Of a stretch of DNA of 64,000 nucleotides, positions 57,119 to 64,000 are shown piece by piece. The position numbers and the translations under genes are program-made. Source of the stretch: Collimonas sp. OK412 (GTDB taxonomy: Bacteria; Pseudomonadota; Gammaproteobacteria; Burkholderiales; Burkholderiaceae_D); the NCBI RefSeq assembly GCF_900112135.1, contig NZ_FOLC01000001.1, positions 310,001 to 374,000 of the forward strand, given 5' to 3'. A model generated the notes under the pieces. It had not been told where the DNA came from. It searched no databases and saw nothing but the letters and a program-made list of their open reading frames with translations. How positions within the stretch are numbered: position 1 is the first letter of the stretch; each line of letters opens with the position of its first letter.

Positions 57119-57514
57119 CGGCAATCGGCGGCCGATGACGAGAACCCGGTACCTTGCGGGTAGCAGTGCTGCACAGATACGGAAGCCTGCATAGCCCGCA
57201 ACCGAGTCGCTTGGATTGTGTTGTTTTTGATCGTCAAAGCGACTGCAATTTATTGGAATTGGCCAGTTTTGGGCCGTATCCCGTGTATTTTAATGCTAAA
57301 ACATACTGTAACTTACTGTATATTCCGGCGTAAAAAACACCATGGCATGAGACATTGGAGGCAACGGTTAAAGATCATGTTAGTGCGTGATTGAGCAAGT
57401 TTCCTTGTTTTAAATACTTTATAATGCCGCCCAAAATACAGGAATTGCCGTCGGTTCAACTCCCTAGACTGGCCGAAAATAGAATCGATTTGATGGGTGT
57501 TGGAGAATGGTGAG
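57119..57514. other. 396-base upstream region of the aryl-polyene cluster
   Basis: No gene. It is AT-rich in its second half. It holds the direct repeat at 57304-57320 and a TATAAT word at 57420-57425 about 90 bases before the first cluster gene, which could be its -10 box; no clear -35 sits 17 bases before it. Confidence 0.5.
57304..57320. promoter_or_regulatory. 10-bp-spaced direct repeat TACTGTA
   Basis: TACTGTA at 57304-57310 and again at 57314-57320, exactly one helical turn apart, about 100 bases before the TATAAT word. Tandem sites with 10-bp period are typical of two-component response regulators. Which protein binds is unknown. Confidence 0.35.
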
Positions 57515-58282
57515 ATGAGACTCGGGGGAGTTAGGTTTTCAATTGTGTCTGAAGCGGCGTGGGCGCCCGGCCTGGATACGGCTGCTGCATGGCAGGCGTG
57601 GGCCGAAAAGCCGTATGTCATCAAAGGCAATGGCGACGCGGCGGTGTCCGCCATGCCCGCGATGTTGCGCCGGCGTGCCGGCGCCATGGGCAAAATGGCG
57701 CTGGAAGCAGCCTATCGCTGCCTCGACGGCAGGAGCGGCGTGCCGACCGTGTTTTGCTCCCGCCACGGCGAGTGCACGCGCTCGGTCGAGCTGCTGGAGG
57801 ACCTGGTCCAAGGCCAGCCCCTGTCTCCCACCTCTTTCAGTTTGTCGGTCCACAACGCCGTCGCCGGCCTGTTTTCGATCGCGCGCCAGGACCAGGCCAG
57901 CCATGCCGCCTTGGCGGGCGGGCATAGCGGCGTCGAACATGCGGTGATTGAAGCCTGCGGCTTGCTTGCGGATGGCGCGGCGGAGGTGCTGCTGGTGGTG
58001 TATGACGGCGTGTTGCCGGAAGTGTTTCACGAGTTCGAGGATTGCCAGGAGCAGCCGTTTGCCTGGGCCTGGCTGATGCAGGCGGAAAGTGCTGAATCCG
58101 GCAACGGCATTTCACTGTCGTGGGGCGGCGCCGGCAGCGATGAAATACATGCCATGCAGCTGGAACCAGGCAGTCGGCGGCAGCCGGCCGGCCTGGATGT
58201 GCTGGCTTTTTATTTACGCAAGGACCGCGAGCTGGTCCGGATTGCCGACACACGCCGCTGGCGCTGGGGGCGCCTTGCTTAA
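57515..58282 (+). CDS. beta-ketoacyl synthase-like chain-length factor (aryl polyene)
   Basis: A 255-residue protein of the ketoacyl-synt_2 type, shorter than normal ketosynthases. Seen: AGAMGKMALEAAYRCLDGRSGVPTVFCSRHGECTRSVELL and SFSLSVHNAVAGLFSIARQDQ, with the H-N of the fold but no complete ketosynthase catalytic Cys region. In aryl-polyene clusters such proteins pair with true ketosynthases and set polyene length (established for ApeC/ApeO-type sets). First gene of the cluster; the ATG at 57515 lies directly after GGTGAG. Confidence 0.85.
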   Translation: MRLGGVRFSIVSEAAWAPGLDTAAAWQAWAEKPYVIKGNGDAAVSAMPAMLRRRAGAMGKMALEAAYRCLDGRSGVPTVFCSRHGECTRSVELLEDLVQGQPLSPTSFSLSVHNAVAGLFSIARQDQASHAALAGGHSGVEHAVIEACGLLADGAAEVLLVVYDGVLPEVFHEFEDCQEQPFAWAWLMQAESAESGNGISLSWGGAGSDEIHAMQLEPGSRRQPAGLDVLAFYLRKDRELVRIADTRRWRWGRLA

Positions 58283-59054
58283 GCGCGTCAACCGCTGCTG
58301 GCGCGTGCTGGCGACCGGTTTCAGCTTCCTGCTGTTCGCTATCGGCGGTTTGCTGTTGCGCGTCCTGGTGTTTCCTGTATTGAATCTGTTGATATGGGAA
58401 AGGCAACAACGGGTGCTGATGGCGCGTCGCGTGATCCGCCTGGCGTTTCGCGGTTTTGTCGGGTGCATGCGCTGGCTGGGCGTGCTGAAATACGATATCC
58501 GCGGGCTGGAGCGGCTGGACCGGCAAGGTTTGCTGATCCTGGCAAATCACCCGACCCTGATCGATACGGTGTTTCTGATGGCTTTCGTCAAGCGCGCCGA
58601 CTGCATTGTCAAAGGGCGTCTCTGGGACAACCCGTTTACGCGCGGGCCGGTGAGCGCCGCCGGCTACATCAGCAACGAATACGGCGACGGACTGGTCGAG
58701 GATTGCATCAGTTCCTTGCGGCGCGGCAGCAACCTGATTATTTTTCCAGAGGGCACGCGCACCGCCGGCGACGGTCAGATCAATTTAAAGCGCGGCGCAG
58801 CCAACATTGCGGTGCGCAGCCTGTCGAACGTGACGCCGGTGGTGATCCGCTGCCTGCCGCCGACCTTGGGCAAGGGCGTCAAATGGTGGCAAGTGCCGCC
58901 GAGTGCCGCCCACTTCAGCATTGAAGTAAAAGAAGATATAGATGTCCATGGGTTTCTCGCAAAAGCCGGTAGCGAAGGGTTGGCAGCCAGGCATCTGACT
59001 GCTTACCTGCAAGATTATTTTAGGAAAGAAAGCCAGGGTTATGCAGCAGCTTGA
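58275..59054 (+). CDS. 1-acyl-glycerol-3-phosphate acyltransferase-like
   Basis: A 259-residue membrane-bound acyltransferase: an N-terminal hydrophobic stretch (VLATGFSFLLFAIGGLLLRVLVF), the NHPTLID H-x4-D motif and FPEGTRTAGDG. In aryl-polyene clusters such an enzyme probably attaches the polyene or fatty acyl to a lipid. The frame has no ATG at its beginning; TTG at 58275, preceded by GGGGGC, overlaps the stop of the first gene by 8 bases. It overlaps the next (ACP) gene. Confidence 0.85.
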   Translation: MLKRVNRCWRVLATGFSFLLFAIGGLLLRVLVFPVLNLLIWERQQRVLMARRVIRLAFRGFVGCMRWLGVLKYDIRGLERLDRQGLLILANHPTLIDTVFLMAFVKRADCIVKGRLWDNPFTRGPVSAAGYISNEYGDGLVEDCISSLRRGSNLIIFPEGTRTAGDGQINLKRGAANIAVRSLSNVTPVVIRCLPPTLGKGVKWWQVPPSAAHFSIEVKEDIDVHGFLAKAGSEGLAARHLTAYLQDYFRKESQGYAAA

Positions 59055-59301
59055 AGAAGAAGTGAAGCAGGTCATCATCGATGTCCTGCAGTTGGAAGAC
59101 ATAATGCCGGCCGACATCGTCAGCGATGCGCCGTTGTTTGTCGACGGCCTCGGCCTGGATTCGATCGATGCGCTGGAACTGGGTGTAGCGATCCAGAAGC
59201 GCTACGGCATTTCATTGTCGGCGGATTCGGCCGAGACGCGCAATCATTTTGCTTCGGTACGCACGTTGGCTGCAATGATTGCCAGCAATAGAAAGAAGTG
59301 A
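59041..59301 (+). CDS. acyl carrier protein 1 (aryl polyene)
   Basis: An 86-residue ACP with the phosphopantetheine Ser in GLGLDSIDALELGVAI, acidic and four-helix. It carries the growing polyene chain after priming by the AMP-ligase. The gene overlaps the acyltransferase gene by 14 bases. Confidence 0.9.
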   Translation: MQQLEEEVKQVIIDVLQLEDIMPADIVSDAPLFVDGLGLDSIDALELGVAIQKRYGISLSADSAETRNHFASVRTLAAMIASNRKK

Positions 59302-59310
59302 CGGTGTGAC

Positions 59311-59583
59311 ATGATATTGACCAATTCAATGAGCAAGGAAGAAATCTACCTGTGGCTGGTGAACGTGTTGCATGAAATGTTCGAGATCGACAAGGACCAG
59401 GTGACGCCGCAGGCCAACCTGTATACCGACCTGGATATCGACAGCATCGACGCAGTGGACCTGGTGGTCAAGCTCAAGCAGCTGACCGGCAAGCGCTTGC
59501 AGCCGGATGTGTTCAAGGCGGTGCGCACGGTGCAGGACGTGGTCGACGCGCTGGCTGCCTTGCTGGCCGAGGAAGAAAAGTAA
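59311..59583 (+). CDS. acyl carrier protein 2 (aryl polyene)
   Basis: A 90-residue second ACP with the modified Ser in DLDIDSIDAVDLVVKL. Two distinct ACPs in tandem are the rule in aryl-polyene clusters. Start ATG at 59311, 9 bases after the first ACP gene. Confidence 0.9.
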   Translation: MILTNSMSKEEIYLWLVNVLHEMFEIDKDQVTPQANLYTDLDIDSIDAVDLVVKLKQLTGKRLQPDVFKAVRTVQDVVDALAALLAEEEK

Positions 59584-59599
59584 GGCGCCCAGGGATACC

Positions 59600-60193
59600 G
59601 TGCAGAATATCAAGCGCCATTTGCCTACCGTAGCGAGCTTGCTGGTCACGTTGCTCTATCCGCTCGCGATCTGGCTCGGACACGGGCGCGTCGAACCGCG
59701 CCTGCTGGCTTTGCTGCTGGTGCTGGCCGCGGCCAGCCGCCTGCCGGCCCTGAAGCTGAACCGCAGCAGCCGCTGGTGGCTGGCGGGCGCCTTGCTGCTG
59801 GCGGCGCTGGCGATATGGAACAACGCCTTGCTGCCGTTGAAGCTGTATCCGGTGCTGGTCAACCTCGGCATGCTGGCAGTGTTTGGCTACAGCCTGTATG
59901 CGCCGCCATCGGTGATCGAGCGCATGGCGCGCCTGAGCGATCCGGCGTTGCCTGCCTACGCGGTTGCCTACACGCGCCGGGTGACCCAGGTATGGTGCGG
60001 TTTTTTTGTCATCAACGGCACGCTGGCCATGGTGACAGCGATCTGGGCTTCCGCCGCGGTCTGGTCGCTGTATAACGGCGTGCTGGCTTACGTATTGATG
60101 GGCTGCCTGTTTGGCGGCGAATACCTGGTGCGGATCGTCGTCAGGCGCCGCCACCGCCGCCTGGAACAGCAGCCGGATGGACCACATGCCTGA
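59600..60193 (+). CDS. membrane protein of aryl-polyene cluster (COG4648-type)
   Basis: A 197-residue protein with about six membrane helices (TVASLLVTLLYPLAIWL, LALLLVLAAASRL, WWLAGALLLAALAIW, LVNLGMLAVFGYSLY, WCGFFVINGTLAMVTAIWASAAVWSLY). COG4648-type proteins recur in aryl-polyene loci; function unclear. GTG at 59600, with CAGGGA 6 bases upstream, is chosen. It overlaps the AMP-ligase gene start. Confidence 0.8.
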   Translation: MQNIKRHLPTVASLLVTLLYPLAIWLGHGRVEPRLLALLLVLAAASRLPALKLNRSSRWWLAGALLLAALAIWNNALLPLKLYPVLVNLGMLAVFGYSLYAPPSVIERMARLSDPALPAYAVAYTRRVTQVWCGFFVINGTLAMVTAIWASAAVWSLYNGVLAYVLMGCLFGGEYLVRIVVRRRHRRLEQQPDGPHA

Positions 60194-61958
60194 TTCCCCC
60201 AATCTGCTGACATTGTTAAGCGAGCCGCCCGGACACTGGCAGCAGCGGCCGTTTGCATGGCGCGACAGCAAGCCGCTGAGCCATGCCTGGCTGGCCGCCC
60301 AGGTTGCCGCCTGGCGGCGTTTGCTGTCGATGCACGCGGGATCGCGTTTCGCCTTGTACGCCAGCGATGCCGCCGCCTTCGCCGGTATCCTGCTGGGCGC
60401 CTGGCAGGCCGGCAAGACAGTCTACCTGCCAGGCGATGTGCTGCCGGCTACCTGCGCCAACCTGGGCGCGCTGGTCGACGGTTACCTGGGCGACTTCCCG
60501 CCGCAATATGCGCCGTTGACCGATGCAGCGTTGACCGCTGCCGAAGCAGGCGGCGCCTGGCCGGCATTCCAGGCCCTGCAGCCGGATTTCCCCGGACTGG
60601 TGATTTATACCTCCGGCAGCACCGGCGAGCCGCAGGCAGTCCCGAAATTCCTTTCGCAGCTGGCTGCCGAGGTGGCGACCCTGGAGCTTTTGTTCGGCGG
60701 CCGGATGGGCAACGCCGATATCGTTGCGACGGTTTCGCACCAGCATATCTACGGCTTGCTGTTCAAGGTGCTGTGGCCTTTGGCTGCCGGCCGCGCGATG
60801 CATGCGCGGCAGCTTGACTACCTGGAAGAATTCCAGCCGCAGCCTGGCGCCAAGCCGGTTGTCCTGGTCTCCAGTCCCGCCCACCTGAAGCGTCTGCCGG
60901 CCGCATTTTCTGCAGGGCAGGCCGCGGTAATATGCACCATATTTTCATCCGGCGGCCCGTTGCCGCCCGCAGTGGCGGCCGCCGCCGGGCAAGCGCTGGG
61001 ATCGATCCCGGTCGAGGTCTATGGCAGTTCCGAAACCGGCGGCGTGGCCTGGCGCCAGCGTGGCGCCGGCGCGGACGATAGCTGGCAAGTGATGCCGACG
61101 GTTGCCTGGCGCGTCGCCGCCGCCGACGATGTGCTTGAAATTCGTTCGCCCCATTTGCCGGATGCCGGCTGGCATGCGCTGGCCGACCAGGTGCAGGCGG
61201 TCGACCGGCAGCATTTTCGTTTGAAGGGGCGCGTCGATCGTATCGTCAAGGTCGAGGAAAAGCGCATTTCCCTGGATGCGCTGGAGCGGCAACTGACGGC
61301 GATGGCGCAGGTGGCGGATGCGCGCGTACTGCTGGTGGAACAGCCGGAATCGCAGCAGCGGCAGCGGATTGCCGCCTTCGTGGTGCTGTCGGCAGCCGGT
61401 TCGGATATCCTGGCGACGCACGGCAAGCTGGCCTTGAACCGCCTGCTGCGCGAGGGCATGGCGCATGCGGTGGAAGCGATTGCGCTGCCGCGCAGCTGGC
61501 GTTACCTGGATGCGCTGCCGGTTAACGCGCAAGGCAAGACCACCCGCGCCGATCTGCTGGCGCTGCTGGAACCGCAAGCCGGCACCGGCCTGGCCGAAGC
61601 GCCGCGCAAGCCTGTCGAGCGCTTGCTGGAGCAAGAATCCCATCGCGTGCTGATGGAGCTGACAGTGCCGGCGGATCTCCTGTATTTCAACGGCCACTTC
61701 GAGGGCGCGCCGATCTTGCCTGGCGTGGTGCAGCTCGACTGGGCAATCAGCTATGGCCGCCGCTACTTCGCTTTGGCGCCGCAATTCCTCGGCATGCTCG
61801 GCTTGAAATTCCAGCGCGTGATTACGCCGGGCATGGTGGTGCAGCTGGAGTTGCTGCACGATCCGCAAAAGAGCAGCCTGGCTTTCCGCATGTTCTCGGC
61901 GGCGGGACAGCACGCCAGCGGCCGCGTCACTTTTGGAGCAGGCCATGCCGCAAGCTGA
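60186..61958 (+). CDS. AMP-ligase fused to hot-dog (FabA/FabZ-like) dehydratase
   Basis: A 590-residue two-domain protein. Residues about 10-455 form an acyl-CoA synthetase/AMP-ligase: YTSGSTGEPQAVPK about 140, VYGSSETGGVAW about 280, FRLKGRVDRIVKVEEKRISL. Residues about 480-585 are a hot-dog domain with LLYFNGHFEGAPILPGVVQLDW about 500, the FabZ-type motif with the active His. In E. coli aryl-polyene loci these are separate proteins (ApeH- and ApeI-like). The ligase would load an aryl acid on ACP and the dehydratase form the double bonds. ATG at 60186 follows GGATGGA. Confidence 0.87.
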   Translation: MPDSPNLLTLLSEPPGHWQQRPFAWRDSKPLSHAWLAAQVAAWRRLLSMHAGSRFALYASDAAAFAGILLGAWQAGKTVYLPGDVLPATCANLGALVDGYLGDFPPQYAPLTDAALTAAEAGGAWPAFQALQPDFPGLVIYTSGSTGEPQAVPKFLSQLAAEVATLELLFGGRMGNADIVATVSHQHIYGLLFKVLWPLAAGRAMHARQLDYLEEFQPQPGAKPVVLVSSPAHLKRLPAAFSAGQAAVICTIFSSGGPLPPAVAAAAGQALGSIPVEVYGSSETGGVAWRQRGAGADDSWQVMPTVAWRVAAADDVLEIRSPHLPDAGWHALADQVQAVDRQHFRLKGRVDRIVKVEEKRISLDALERQLTAMAQVADARVLLVEQPESQQRQRIAAFVVLSAAGSDILATHGKLALNRLLREGMAHAVEAIALPRSWRYLDALPVNAQGKTTRADLLALLEPQAGTGLAEAPRKPVERLLEQESHRVLMELTVPADLLYFNGHFEGAPILPGVVQLDWAISYGRRYFALAPQFLGMLGLKFQRVITPGMVVQLELLHDPQKSSLAFRMFSAAGQHASGRVTFGAGHAAS

Positions 61959-62715
61959 ACAGTTCAAGCCGTGCGCGGTGATCCCGGTCTATGACCACGA
62001 GCATGCCATCGGTACGGTGCTGGCGGCGGTGCTGGCGCACCAGCTGCCTTGCGTGCTGGTCGACGATGCCAGCTCGGCCCCGTGCGCGGCAGTGCTGGAT
62101 GAACTGGCAAGGGCTCATCCTGGAATGGTCACCTTGCTGCGCCACGCCGTCAACCGCGGCAAGGGCGGCGCCGTGCTGACCGGCGTCCGGCACGCTGCCG
62201 CGGCTGGCTATACCCACGCATTGCAGATCGACGCCGACGGCCAGCATTGCACCGGCGATATTCCTCGTTTCCTGCAGCAAGCCGCGGCCCAGCCGCGCAG
62301 CGTGATTGCCGGCTGCCCGCAATATGACGAAAGCGTGCCGCCGGTGCGCCTGTATGCGCGTTACCTGACGCATGTCTGGGTCTGGATCAACACCTTGTCG
62401 CTGGATATCAAGGATTCGATGTGCGGATTCCGGGTCTATCCCTTGCCGTCCCTGATGCGCCTGGTACAACGCAGGAAACTGGGCGAGCGCATGGATTTCG
62501 ATACCGAAGTGCTGGTGCGCCTTTATTGGGACGGCGTATCCGTCGTCAACCTGCCGACCCGGGTCACTTATCCGCTGGATGGCGTTTCGCATTTCCGGAT
62601 GGGCCTCGATAACCTGCTGATCTCGCGTCTCCATGCCACCTTGTTTTTCGGCATGCTGTTGCGTGCGCCGCGCTTGCTGGGCCGGCGCCTGCGGCTGACA
62701 CGGGGGCAAGCTTGA
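61945..62715 (+). CDS. family 2 glycosyltransferase
   Basis: A 256-residue GT2 (GT-A fold): AVIPVYDHEHAIGTVL, VLVDDASSAP, NRGKGGAVLTGVRHA and the catalytic metal motif LQIDADGQH. A C-terminal hydrophobic stretch LHATLFFGMLLRAPRLLG suggests membrane association. Aryl-polyene loci usually encode such an enzyme, thought to build the lipid-linked head group. The ATG at 61945 follows GGAGCAGG and overlaps the preceding gene. Confidence 0.88.
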   Translation: MPQAEQFKPCAVIPVYDHEHAIGTVLAAVLAHQLPCVLVDDASSAPCAAVLDELARAHPGMVTLLRHAVNRGKGGAVLTGVRHAAAAGYTHALQIDADGQHCTGDIPRFLQQAAAQPRSVIAGCPQYDESVPPVRLYARYLTHVWVWINTLSLDIKDSMCGFRVYPLPSLMRLVQRRKLGERMDFDTEVLVRLYWDGVSVVNLPTRVTYPLDGVSHFRMGLDNLLISRLHATLFFGMLLRAPRLLGRRLRLTRGQA

Positions 62716-63674
62716 GCGCCGGCCAGCGCCATTGGGCGCAGATCAACGAAGCCGGCTTTGTGGGCGGCATGCGGCTGCTGTTCGGGATATACCGGTTTGC
62801 CGGCCGCTGGCCGTTCCGCTTCGCCCTGTATCCGGTGCTGGGCTGGTACCTGCTGAGCAAGCCGGCCGCGCGGCGCGCGTCCATGGCGTATCTGCAGCGG
62901 CTGTGCGCTTTCGATCCGGCGCTGGCCAGGCTTAACCGGATCAGGCCGGACTGGCGTGGCGTGTTCCGGCATTTTGCCGCCTTTGCCGAAAACATCCTCG
63001 ACAAGATGCTGCTGTGGGGCGGCTTGTTCAAGACCGCGAACGTGGTGTCGTTCGGGCGCGAACAGATGCTGGAAAACGTCCAGGCGCAGCGCGGTGGCCT
63101 GCTGATTTGCGCGCACCTGGGCAATCTTGAACTGTGCCGGGTGCTGTCGCGCCGGCGCCAAGAGCTGCGGATTACCGTGCTGGTGCATACCAAGCACGCC
63201 CAGGCGTTTAACCGGCTGCTGGCGAAACTCGATCCTGACAGCCAGCTGAACCTGATGCAGGTCACCGAGATAACGCCCGCTACCGCGATGCTGCTGGCTG
63301 AAAAGGTAGGGCGCGGCGAATTTGTCGCGATCGCCGGCGACCGCATTCCGGTATCGCTCGCGCCGCGCGTAGCGCAAGCCCCGTTCCTGGGTGAAACTGC
63401 CGCGTTCCCGATCGGTCCCTATGTGCTGGCAAGCTTGTTGCAGTGTCCGGTCTACCTGCTGTTTTCAATGACCAAGAACGGCCATTCCGAATGTCACTTT
63501 GAACTGTTTCGAGAGTCGATCCAATTGCCGCGCAAGAGCCGCGATCAAGTCCTGCATGAATTGGCCGCAGCCTATGCGGCAAGGCTGGAGTTTTTTTGCC
63601 TGAAGGCTCCGCTGCAGTGGTTCAATTTTTACGATTTCTGGCATTTAACCGGGTACAAAGATGCTTCTCGCTGA
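62712..63674 (+). CDS. LpxL/HtrB-like acyltransferase
   Basis: A 320-residue protein of the lysophospholipid acyltransferase group: RRGGLLICAHLGNLELCRVL has an H-x4-E motif, then IAGDRIPVSLAPRVAQAPFLGETAAFPIGPYVLA. In lipid A synthesis LpxL adds a secondary acyl chain; here in the aryl-polyene locus it may acylate the polyene-lipid. Start is TTG at 62712 overlapping the GT stop (TTGA). The next gene overlaps its end by 14 bases. Confidence 0.88.
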   Translation: MSAGQRHWAQINEAGFVGGMRLLFGIYRFAGRWPFRFALYPVLGWYLLSKPAARRASMAYLQRLCAFDPALARLNRIRPDWRGVFRHFAAFAENILDKMLLWGGLFKTANVVSFGREQMLENVQAQRGGLLICAHLGNLELCRVLSRRRQELRITVLVHTKHAQAFNRLLAKLDPDSQLNLMQVTEITPATAMLLAEKVGRGEFVAIAGDRIPVSLAPRVAQAPFLGETAAFPIGPYVLASLLQCPVYLLFSMTKNGHSECHFELFRESIQLPRKSRDQVLHELAAAYAARLEFFCLKAPLQWFNFYDFWHLTGYKDASR

Positions 63675-64000
63675 ACTGAAAAACCTGTCCGCGGCAACGC
63701 CGGGCGCGCCGCCGCAACGCACGGTCTGCTTTGACCAGGGCCGGCTGACGATCGAAGACATCGTCGACATCGCGTCGGGAGCGGCGCAGGCTACCTTGTC
63801 CGAAGCGCCGGCTTTCCGCGCGGCGATCACGCGCGGCGCCGATTTCCTGGACCGCCTGCTGCGCGAAGACGGCACCATTTATGGCGTGACGACCGGCTAC
63901 GGCGATTCGTGCACCGTCAACGTCCCGGCTGAACTGATCGCTGAATTGCCGCATCATTTGTATACCTACCACGGCTGCGGCCTGGGCGAACTGTTCAACC
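63661..64000 (+). CDS. aromatic amino acid ammonia-lyase, N-terminal fragment
   Basis: The first 113 residues of a HAL/PAL/TAL-family enzyme run off the window end. The conserved catalytic Tyr stretch YGVTTGYGDS lies near residue 77, and LYTYHGCGLG marks the family. The MIO-forming Ala-Ser-Gly is beyond the window. In aryl-polyene loci such a lyase makes the cinnamic or coumaric aryl starter from Phe/Tyr; specificity cannot be judged without the rest. Confidence 0.88.
   Translation, partial: MLLAELKNLSAATPGAPPQRTVCFDQGRLTIEDIVDIASGAAQATLSEAPAFRAAITRGADFLDRLLREDGTIYGVTTGYGDSCTVNVPAELIAELPHHLYTYHGCGLGELFN

Overview
The window is GC-rich, densely packed proteobacterial chromosome. Several gene orders point to Burkholderiales, most likely Oxalobacteraceae (a Collimonas-like organism): leuC - entericidin - leuD - leuB - asd - fimV - truA - trpF - trpB - trpA - accD - folC - SPOR protein - cvpA - purF, the DUF2844/DUF3443 pair, and an aryl-polyene cluster at the right end. 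The genus is inferred from gene order and protein character only; no rRNA or tRNA gene was seen.

Left part (1-16.7 kb): the tail of a haloacid dehalogenase; a MarR regulator with a ClC channel; a YdeI-like protein; two separate ECF sigma/anti-sigma modules (3.3-4.6 kb and 14.1-15.4 kb) whose anti-sigma factors look paralogous; a GST; small lipoproteins, one of only 47 residues; a divergent MFS exporter/LysR pair; an ABC transporter with a lipocalin-like exported partner; and a YbaK-type deacylase. Next (16.8-26.8 kb) come a branched-chain 2-oxoacid dehydrogenase operon (E1alpha, E1beta, E2, no E3), a large bifunctional penicillin-binding protein, a membrane-anchored TAXI-type binding protein and the DUF2844/DUF3443 pair, closed by a strong terminator.

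Middle accessory region (26.9-35.6 kb): a LysM/LytM lipoprotein with a degenerate catalytic site; a glycine-rich repeat lipoprotein preceded by a sigma-54-type -24/-12 element and an 18-bp perfect palindrome; a diguanylate cyclase; a GlxA-type regulator; and a three-gene minus-strand operon of two glycine-rich exported proteins and a solitary IS3-OrfA-like helix-turn-helix protein. This is the least explained part of the window and is flanked by AT-richer gaps.

Core metabolism (35.6-55.3 kb): a DMT permease, leucine genes, asd, fimV, truA, trpFBA, accD, folC, a SPOR protein, cvpA and purF, then a Cys/Met-metabolism PLP enzyme. A 162-bp element forming one full-length imperfect hairpin sits directly on the purF stop codon. 

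Right end (55.3-64 kb): a LOG family protein, a TetR regulator and a DUF1289 protein, then a tightly overlapping aryl-polyene operon that runs off the window: chain-length-factor-like ketosynthase, acyltransferase, two acyl carrier proteins, a membrane protein, an AMP-ligase fused to a hot-dog dehydratase, a glycosyltransferase, a LpxL-like acyltransferase and the start of an aromatic amino acid ammonia-lyase that would make the aryl starter.
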